Shown: piece after piece, positions 55,258-64,000 of the stretch
Layout of the letters: each line of letters opens with the position of its first letter
Position numbering within the stretch: the first letter of the stretch is position 1
Assembly (NCBI GenBank): GCA_036186865.1
Contig: AP025067.1
Span: forward strand, 11,909,547-11,973,546
Direction of reading: 5' to 3'
Source: Eustoma russellianum
Lineage: Eukaryota; Streptophyta; Magnoliopsida; Gentianales; Gentianaceae
Length of the DNA: 64,000 nt
Notes under the pieces: generated by a model
Told to the model about the DNA's origin: nothing
The model's database searches: none
The model's input: only the letters and a program-made list of their open reading frames with translations
Translations under genes and position numbers: made by a program

Positions 55258-58200
55258 ATGGAAAATGAAAGTTCCAATTCATTCAATACTAAGCACGTTG
55301 GTTCTCAAGAACAGAACAGTGATGTTCCGGTTGCACCTGCTGTTGCTGCACCTATTCCTGTTGTTGGATAGGTCGAGGAGACAGGAAAGTTAAGAGGTAG
55401 TTTCTTCAAATGTAGGTAGCAAAAGATGCTGTTTTTCTTGCTACGATGGATTTGGCAAAGATGTTGTCTGAGGATCCTCCGGAAGTGATTCCGGGTGAAA
55501 ACCAGAATCTGAACATGAAAAATAGTTTGATGGCTGAAGCGTGGAATTATAGTAATTATGTTTGCTTGAGTCATATTTTGAGTTGTTTAGATGATTCGTT
55601 GTACGGACTGTACTGTACCTTTAAAACTGCAAAATCACTGTGGATGGCCTTAGATAAGAAGGACCGCACTAAGAATGCCGGTACAAAGAAGTTTATTGTT
55701 GGTAAATTTTTTTTATTTTAAAATGTCAGACTCCAAGACTGTTGTTTCTCACATTGAGGAATTACAGATGTTGGTGGCCAAAATGGAAGAAGAGGGCATG
55801 TCGCTTAATGAATCTTTCATAATGGCAGCTGCGATTGAGAGGCTACATCTTTCGTAGAGAGAATTTAAAAGATATCTCAACACAAGTGCAAGGAAATGAC
55901 ATCGGAGGATCTGATTGTTCGACTCCGTATAGAGGAGGACAATCGCAGATCCGAAAGAAGACCAAGTTCGAGTTCTGGTCATGCTAAATCTCATGTCGCA
56001 GAGGCGACAAAAAAGAAAAAGGGAACTCCTGTAGGAGTGAACCCTAAAGGCAAGAAATTTGCCAAAAGTTCACTGGAAGATGTTATAACTGTGGGATTCA
56101 GGGGCACCGCAGTGTTGACTGTCATAAGCGCAAGAAAAAAGCAGGAAAAAGCAAAAGCCAACCTTGTCAGTCAGATGGATGATATGGATTTGTGCGCTGT
56201 GGTTCTGAGTACAACGTAGTAGGAAATCCTCGTGAATGATGGGTGGACACTATAGCCACTCGACACGTCTGCGCTAACAGGGCAATGTTCAGGAACTATT
56301 CTCGGGCGAAGAATAATGAAAAGTTGTACACGGGGAACTCTGATAGCTCGAAGATTGAAGGTTCGGACAATGTGATTCTAAAGATAACTTCAGGGAAGGA
56401 ATTGACTCTGCAAGATGTATTGCACGTTTCTGACATTCGCAAGAACTTAGTTTCTAGAGCTTACTAATCAGTCATGGTTTTAGACTTGTATTTGATTGTA
56501 ATAAATTTATTCTGAGTAAGAATGGAGCATTTCTGTGAAAGGGGTACTTCACCAACAGCATGTTCAAACTTAGTGCGATGACCATTGTACCCAAGAAAGT
56601 TGTGCTCGAAGAGGCTAATAAAAATGTTTCTACTTCTGCTTACATGTTTGAGTCTTATTGTTTATGACATTTTCGTTTGGGACATGTTAATAACAAATCA
56701 ATACAAAGGATGATCAATCTTGACCTATTACACAAGCTGAACATTAAAAAAGAAAACTGTCAAGTCTATGTTAAAGCAAAAAATGACAGACACCATTTCC
56801 TTCAATTGAAAGAAACATTGTAGTACAAGATTTAATTTATACAGATGTGTGTGATTTAAATCTTATGCAAACAAGAGGTGGTAAAAATACTTTGTAACTT
56901 TTATCGACAATTGCACTAGATACTGTTACGTTTATTTGCTAAGTAGCAAAGATGAGGCCGTGGATGCTTTTAAAGATTATAAAAATGAAGTTTTTTGCAA
57001 AGTTGAGAATCAACTTAGCAAACGAATTAAGACAATTCGTAGTGATAGAGGTGGCGAATATGATGCACCGGTCAATAAATTTTGTTCAACACATGACATT
57101 ATTCATCAAACAACTGCATCATATCCACCTCAATCCAACGGTATTGCTGAACACAAAAACCGGACTCTAAAAGAAATGATGAATGCTATGTTGATAAGTT
57201 TGGGTTTACCTCAGAACTTGTGGGAGAAGCAATTTTCTCCGCCAATGTCATTTTAAATAGAATTCCATCTAAAAGGATGGATAAAACCCCATATGAACTT
57301 TGGAAGGGCCATAAGGCTAGCTACAAATATTTGAAAGTGTATGTGTCTGGCAAAGGTTGCAGTACCGAAACCAAGACAAGTAAGAATTAGGCCTAAAACA
57401 ATTGATTGCATATTCGTAGGATATGCAACTAACAGTAGTGCGTATCGATCCTTGGTGCACAAGTCGGACACTCTTGACATACATGAGAATGTTGTTATGG
57501 AATCAAGAAATGCAGTAATCTTTGAAGATGTCTTTCCAAAGAAAGACAAGAAAACGAAGAAACAAGCACTAGTAAGCGAGTGCGTGAGACGGCACCTTAA
57601 GAAATTGAGGAACCGGGTCAAAACAAACGAGCTAGAATATCAACGTTCTTAGACCAGATTTTCTAACATACTTGGTAGGAAACGATCCAAAAACCTTTTC
57701 TGAAGCTATGTCAACTCCAGAAGCTCCCTTCTGTAAGGAGATAGTAAATAGTGAGATACAATCAATTCTTCAAATCACACTTGGAAGTTGGTTGATCTTC
57801 AACCAGGAAGTAAACTACTCGGATGTAAATGTATCTTTAAGAAAAAGCTGAAAGAGAATGGTCTATTGACAAGTACAAGGCTCGGTTGGTAGCTAAGGGC
57901 TATTGACAAAAGGAAGGTATTGACTTTTTTGATACCTACTCATCGATAACTAGGATCACTTCAATAAAGATGCTAGTTACTATTGCTGCAGTCTACGACT
58001 TAGAAATCCATCAAATGGATGTGAAGACTGCCTTTCTGAACGGTGAGTTAGAAAAAGAAATTTATATGGAACAACCTAAAGGGTTTGCTGTACCAGAACA
58101 AGAGAAAAAGGTTTGTAAACTTGTCAATTGAAGTACTCACAGATAATTTTTGATACAATATGTTTGATTCAAAACCAATAAAGGCCCTACTAGACTTAAG

Positions 58201-58926
58201 TCTACACTTAAGAAAGAACCGAGGTGAACATGCAGCTCAATTGAAGTACTCACAGATAATTGAAAGTCTGATGTACATAAGAAATTGTACAAGACCAGAC
58301 TTAGTTTGTTCAGTAAACAAATTGAGCAGGTTTACCAGTAATCCAAGTGAAGATCATTGGAAAGCTCTAAATAGAGTGATGAGGTATCTGAAATACACAA
58401 TGAGCTTGAGTTACACTATACAAGATATCCAACAGTATTGGAAGGATACTGTGATGCAAACTGGATATCAGATAGTAAGGACTCTAAGTCTACCAGTAGA
58501 TACTTATTCACTGTTGATGGTGGCGCCGTGTCATAGAAGTACACAAAGCAAACGTGCATAGCTCGGTCCACTATGGAAGCCGAGTTTATAACACTAGATA
58601 AAGCTGGGAAAGAGGCTGAATGGCTTCGAAATTTCCTAGACGATGTTCCATGTTGGCCTAAGCCAATCGCTCCTATCAGCATACACTGTGATAGTCAGTC
58701 TGCCATAGGATGAGCACAAAGCAGCATCTACAATGGTAAATCACGACATATACGTCGGAGACATAATACCATTAAGCAATTGATCTCTAAAGGCGTGATT
58801 TCCATTGATTACATAAAATCAAAAGAGAATCTTGCAGATCTGCTTACAAAAGGCTTGCATAAAGATCAGATGTCAAAATTGACAAACGAAATGGGACTTA
58901 AGCCTACTACACAAGAATCTTTGTAA
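55258..58926 (+). pseudogene. Gag-Pol of copia-3, broken
   Basis: Fragments in copia order: a UBN2-type gag (SHILSCLDDSLYGLY; then TKKFIVGKFF, SKTVVSHIEELQMLV, EDLIVRLRIEEDNR); a protease remnant near 56245; an integrase with IRSDRGGEYDAPVN and QSNGIAEHKNRTLKEMM; an RT N-part with MDVKTAFLNGELEKEIYMEQ; then RNase H (CTRPDLVCSVNKLSRF ... STMEAEFITLDKAGKEAEWL ... ENLADLLTKGL). Many stops and frameshifts. The RT segment holding YVDD is deleted at about 58123. The gag-to-RNase H order and sequence type resemble the TNT1-like branch of copia. Confidence 0.88.
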
Positions 58927-59471
58927 TGGTAATCCAACCTTGTTGATTGGAGATCCCAGAATCTTGGTTCAATAGGACAAATAAGTTATAAAGTTTCAGT
59001 TTAACACTTACTCATTCCGTTACATAAAAGTGTTGTCTGCAGAGAATATTTAGGGTAAGCTAAAGCTTTTAATGATGTCCCATATCTTGATACATCAAGT
59101 AGGGTATGGCAGAATGCTCCTGATAAGAATCACCTATGTAAGTGTGAAGTGGGGCCGCTTCTATGAGAATTCTGTGAGGCAAGACTTCTCTAAAATACTT
59201 TCTGAAACCAGGTTGTTCATGGCTAAACAAACATAACCACGAGAACCAAAAGGGTGTTAAAGAAATGTTATGTGAGTATCATTGTCAAGGTTCACATCCA
59301 AGGCTGACTGGTTCAAGACATCAAGTCACTAATTAGCCGAGTGGATCCGATGGTACATCACTATGAAAGATTCAATGCCAGAAGCTACCACTTCTGATGC
59401 AACATTTGTTGTCTGACTTCTCGTTAGAGTCTGCATCTGCATTTGCATTAATTTTTATTCATGTGGGAGAT

Positions 59472-60565
59472 TGTTGGAGGAAAATTGGAAATTTTGGAAA
59501 TGGGTTTGTCCAAAGTTGGTGAGCAACATACTTTGAGCTTAATTATGATTAGTGTCCGTTAATTAAAAATGGAAACTAATTAGTCAAATTATCTACGAAT
59601 GAGTAGATGATTTTAGGCTTTTGAATCACTCAATTTCGATACCGAGTGAGCGAGAAATTAATGCTCAAAGTAGGAGTAAAAATTTGTTGAAATTAGAAAA
59701 TTGGTGATGTGACCCATGAGAAGGAGACACATAACCTTTTTCCAAATATACCACGTTTGGCCAATTGAAGGAAAGTTGCCACCATATATATAGTTAGGAG
59801 AGTCACTTTAGATGTGTCCTAAGAGTAAGAGAATTTTTGACCAGAGGAAAGACCCAGATGACTGCCACACACGCGTTCGCGCGCCGCCCGTCTAGATGGC
59901 CGGCTCGGCTCGGCTCGTGCTCATTCTCAGTTCTTATCTTTTTAGACAAATTTCTTTTAAATTTTTTTAGGAAAATAATTTACATGATCTTACAGTTATG
60001 ATTTAATCCTATAATCTAACAGCTCAGATTAAACTGAACAAGTTGACTGATCCTAACGGCCAAGTGTTACTTCCGATCGTGGGGTTACATGCACCAATCA
60101 TGGGTTAGTGGCGCTACTGGCGGTCGTGGGTGCCTTTAACCTCCGCCGATTTTCCTATATAAACAAAGGCAATGCTCTGCCTTTATACACAGAAAAAATT
60201 TCTTCCCTTCTCCTGTTGCACATGAATTTCCTCTGCATTCTGCATACACTACCTGCTGCTGCATTCTTGCATACACTTCCTGCTACTGCATTTGATCAAT
60301 CAGAGAACTTCATACGTTTCATCAATTCGAGAAGTCAGAACATATGTCAGGTTCGTGGAGTTATTACGTAGTAGTGCCACTCTTTCGAACTGTTAGTCGT
60401 TGTATTCTAGGAGACGTTTGTAATTATCGGTTGGGCACAGTATACTGGAGCAATTCGTCTTAAGGACAGAGTCCTGGACTCGTCTCGGTTTGCATGCTGT
60501 GTTGTTTCAGTTTACACGAATACGCACACTGCACTGTACAGAATCTAAGTTTCGTTGTTTTAACA
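59472..60565 (+). repeat. 3' LTR of copia-3
   Basis: TGTTGGAGGAAAATTGG after the polypurine tract ATGTGGGAGA (59461-59470), ending TTTTAACA. A TATATAAA box lies near 60156. The alternative end CCAACA at 60600 would mirror TGTTGG better, but the 5' LTR has no matching sequence there. Confidence 0.8.
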
Positions 60566-60570
60566 CAATT

Positions 60571-60825
60571 TACAAGTTTTTACAGGTTCAAACACCAACA
60601 TTTAGCTCAATTACACCTCAAATTCCTCATTCAGAAGTAAGACGGAAAAATCGACAGATCCTTCACTGGCAGGAGCCGGCTCCATCAAAGGTACTTTTGA
60701 AAGTATAAATAGAATCTGAGACGGTAAAAAAGTAAAAGTATTTTTTGAAAAAGGAAAAGAATATAGCTTGGAGCGATAACGAGAAAACGCTGGACCATAA
60801 GCAATTTCATGCTCATAATGCATAT
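60571..60825. other. Short stretch without a gene
   Basis: Presumably the sequence that copia-3 inserted into. It reads open for a short distance (PQIPHSEVRRKNRQILH), but nothing is recognised. Confidence 0.35.
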
Positions 60826-63003
60826 CAATCAATCAATCATACCAAGTATATCTCAACGGTAGCAAAAGCTATCGTTAGGGTCTGGGGAGGGTGAGCGGCG
60901 GGCAAACAATATCTCTATCTCAATGATAGAGAGTTTGTTTTCAATGACACCGTCGGCTCTACATGTACATGCATAAATGAAACAATAATGAGGGTATTGA
61001 TAGGCTAGTGTGTTAATGAGGGAATGTAGTAAATACAAATAGGAAGCTTCCGATATTAAAATAGCCATAAGCGTGCATATGTCCATATAATGCAAGACAA
61101 AAATAAAAACAAAAACCAAAAATTGCAAAGTCAACATAAAGCATAGATAGTATCTAAACCCCCAAATATCCTCTAAGGTGCCTCTATATCCTGCCTAAAC
61201 CTCGTTAACCTTAATCTTCTGCCTCCATGAACTCCTATCCTGGACCATGTCCTCAGAGTGGTGCAAAGCTAGTAGGTCATGCCTAATCTTCTCATCCCAA
61301 GTTATTTTGGGCATGCCTTTACTCATCTTCCCCTTTACAATGCCTCTTTCAACTACTCTGACAGACGATGTTGTCTATCTCCTCTTGACATGTCTAAACC
61401 ATCTCAACCTCCCCTCCCTTATCTTATCTGCTATACTAGCCACCCATAAACTTTTCCGAAATACCTTATTTCTGATCCGGTCTAGCCTTATATGCCCACA
61501 TATCCACCTCAACATCCTCATGTCTACCATTTCCATCTTCTGCGAATGTGTACTTTTGATGGCCCAACAGTCTGTTTCATATAACATTGTCGGCTGCACT
61601 GTCACCCTATAAAATTTTCCTTTTAATTTAGTTGGAAAATTCTTATCACAGAGCACCCCTGAGGCCGACCTCCATCTACACCAAATCTGCCTGAACTCGG
61701 TGTGCTCTATCACTATCTATGTCCCCATCCTGCTGTACAAATGATCCTGGGTACTTCAACTTTCTCACATGTGGTACCACTTGGCCCTCGATGGTGAGAT
61801 GACTATCCTCACTGTCAGCAACGCGACTGAAGTCGTAGTGCAGATACTCGGTCTTAGAACGACTAATTCTTAAGCTTTTTTTTTTCTAAAACACCTCTCC
61901 ACTTCTCTAGTCTCATACTCAGGATGTGTCTACTCTCTGCGACTAATACAACATCGCCAGCAAAAAGCATACACTACGGAACTGACTCCTAGATCGACTT
62001 TGATAACTCGTCAAGGACCACTGCGAAAAGAAATAGGCTCAATGCAGACCCTTGATGGTGGCCTACCTCCACGGAAAAGAAGTCTGTATTTCCCACATGC
62101 GTACGAATAGCTTTTTTTGTCCTAGCATACATATCCCTAATTATGCCTATATACCTCATAGGAACACCTCTCGCATCAAGACTATCCCAGATAAGGCTAC
62201 ATGGCACACTATCATACGTCTTTTCCTGATCGATGAAAACCATATATAGATCGCGTTTCTTCTCCCTATACTTCTCCATCAATCTCCTTAGGATGTGTTT
62301 TGCTTCCGTATACTGTCGTGGCATAAAACCAAATTGGTTCGTCGTAACCTGAGTTTCTTTCCTAATTTTAATGTCGATTACTCTCTCCCATAACTTCAAA
62401 ATATGACTTAGCAACTTAATCCTCCTGTAATTCCCACAACACTGTGCGTCTCCTTTATTCTTATATAGGAAGACCATGACACTCTTTCTCCACTCATCTG
62501 GTATTTTCCTATTTTTAAAATAAGGTTGAACAGAGTGGTTAGCCATTGAACTCCTTCCACTCTCAGATTTTTCCACGTCTCAATGGGTATGTTATCCAGG
62601 CCAACTGCTTTAGCTCTTCCCATCTTCCTAAGTGCTCTCATCATCTTTCTTTGTGTGATGCTCCGATAGTCGCGGTTATTATGTTGTCGTTGTTGCGTAG
62701 TGATGCTTTCTCCTTCTGCGTGATCAGCCCTCCCGCCGTTGAAAAGACTGTGAAAGTATGTTTGTCATTTCCACTTGATGTCTTGTGCTTTGACTAAAAC
62801 ATGTCCATCTTCTCCCTTTATAAATTTTTCGCCTCTTAGGTCCTGCCCCCTTCAATCCCTAGCTTTGGCAATCTTGAACATATTATGCTCTCTGTCTTTT
62901 GTTTCTAGTCTTTCGTACATTCTTTTATGGGCTATAGGTTTTGCCTCCGCCACTGTCTTTTTCGCCTCCTTCCTGACGATTTTGTAGTTCTCCTTCAAAC
63001 TCA
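60826..63003 (-). mobile_element. 5'-truncated RTE-type LINE, minus strand, broken
   Basis: On the minus strand from about 63003: an upstream spacer region (KENYKIVRKEAKKTVAEAKP), then the RT with VFLYKNKGDAQCCGNYRRIK, NQFGFMPRQYTEAKHILRRL, DLYMVFIDQEKTYDSVP, GHHQGSALSLFLF, and the C-terminal RTE stretch WRSASGVLCDKNFPTKLKGK ... MRMLRWICGH ... RLRWFRHVKRR (61713-61375). The 3' end runs into TGATTGATTGAT (60826-60838 on the plus strand as ATCAATCAATCA), the short tandem tail usual for RTE elements. Frameshifts between 62640 and 61375 and the missing endonuclease make it inactive. RT motif A keeps its first Asp (FIDQEKTYDS). Confidence 0.85.
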
Positions 63004-64000
63004 TTTATTCTTCATGGTGATTTTGTAGTCCAATATAAAATACGAACGATCACTAAGGGCATGAACGAGTTTCTACCAAGTAATTGACCAGTTGCCTTTT
63101 AGATAATCTTTCTCTACAACAATTGCTGAAATCTTAACTTCAAGGGGTTCTTTTTTTCCAAGGGGTTCTTTTTTTTTTTGTGAATTCAAAATAATGATCT
63201 AGTGGATAATATATATTTCATACACTTATGTTTCAATTTCGTAGTCCAGTATACTATTTTTGTGTGTCAAAATAATTACGTTTTGTTAACTTAATGTATT
63301 ATACCTCAACTACCATTGCAATTAATAAGTATATAATTAACATAGTGAAAAGAGAAGGAATAATGGTAAGACTAGGAAATGGATAAAGAAATTTAAATTG
63401 AGAAAAGTCAATAGATGATGTTTTTTAATAAATAGGGTTTATAGAACAGAACTATAAAACTGAAAGGGAGAGGATAACAAACCATTTCACATAATGTATT
63501 TCATACATTGTATTGTAGTTATAGTTCTGATTATTGTAACCGGAGAAATATTAGAAGAAATAATCTTAAAAAAAACCCTTTCATAAAGTGTATTTTTATA
63601 CATTGTACTGTAGTTATAGTTCTGATTATTGTAGCCGGAAAAACGTTAGAAGGAATAATCTTAAATTTCTTGTTACCAGGAAAAAAGACGAAATAGACGA
63701 AACATCCCAAAGCCCCTTCCCATTGACTCCAAAATTCCACCAGAAAACGCTGATCCTCTTATTATCTTTCTTCAGCGCTGTCTTTTGCACCGTACTTTAG
63801 CCAACGATAAGTTTTCTGCCGCAAGTTGCACATTGCTAACAAGAAAACTAACAGGAGAAGTAAATTTTGAAGACAACCTTAAACTATATGTCGTCAGCCT
63901 CTTTATTTGACTATAGAGTAAATTTTTAGAATACTTTTTTTTACAACATTATTTTAAAACATTACAGGTAAGGTGTTAACTAACCGAGCCAAACTGAATA
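63004..64000. other. No gene seen; contains a tandem duplication
   Basis: AT-rich sequence. A unit of about 100 bp occurs twice (about 63489-63575 and 63590-63667), sharing TAGTTATAGTTCTGATTATT, CCGGA and GAAATAATCTTAAA-type blocks. Short frames over it are by-products of the repeat. Confidence 0.5.

Noticed and set aside
60566..60600. 3' LTR end of copia-3 at CCAACA (60600)
   Set aside because: It would mirror TGTTGG, but the 5' LTR stops matching after TTTTAACA, and only the 60565 end gives near-matching flanks (CATTT/CAATT).

Overview
The window is about 64 kb of flowering-plant nuclear DNA made almost entirely of nested transposable elements. I found no convincing host gene, tRNA or rRNA. 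The lineages are plant-typical: Tekay/Del-type Ty3/gypsy chromoviruses, a TAT-type gypsy element, Ty1/copia elements including a SIRE/Maximus-type one, L1 LINEs with an RNase H domain, a plant RTE LINE, a MULE and a small foldback MITE. The species cannot be told from this; the setting looks like repeat-rich heterochromatin.

Left block (1-27224). A minus-strand TAT-type gypsy gag (24255-25910, with part of its LTR to the right) was hit by a Tekay element. Only an LTR of that element is seen, in pieces at 14654-15173 and 23442-24254. This LTR was hit twice. A Ty1/copia element (7827-14653, intact 1322-aa polyprotein, 5' LTR off the window) ends inside it, and a SIRE-type element that carries gag but no pol (15174-23436, TSD CGTGG) sits in its tandem-repeat array. 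The copia leader was in turn hit by a very young Tekay element (1-7826). That element has the most unusual biology here. Its gag-pol reads as one 1484-aa frame only if two short GT-AG introns (1727-1833, 3355-3423) are removed. Its LTR also carries five tandem hairpins whose stems differ in sequence but stay complementary.

Middle block (27225-34280). A 4.36-kb MULE (27366-31725) with long TIRs, a 9-bp TSD, a decayed minus-strand transposase and an internal degenerate telomere-like tract. It sits inside one copy of a duplicated ~0.28-kb sequence; the other copy is the empty site. A microsatellite cluster and a 187-bp MITE follow.

Right block (34281-64000). A 5'-truncated L1 abuts a decayed Tekay element (35570-53093). 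The 5' LTR of that element contains a ~4.3-kb solo LTR of another Tekay family (TSD G/AGAAA), and the solo LTR contains a near full-length L1 (37194-43185) with a target duplication of about 24 bp. A gypsy LTR fragment (53094-54016) then carries a decayed copia element (54017-60565). A minus-strand RTE LINE fragment (60826-63003) and about 1 kb of unassigned DNA close the window.

Most coding capacity is dead. The exceptions, intact as read, are the spliced Tekay gag-pol, the copia polyprotein at 9212-13180, the SIRE-type gag at 18267-20165 and the L1 ORF1 at 37383-38771.
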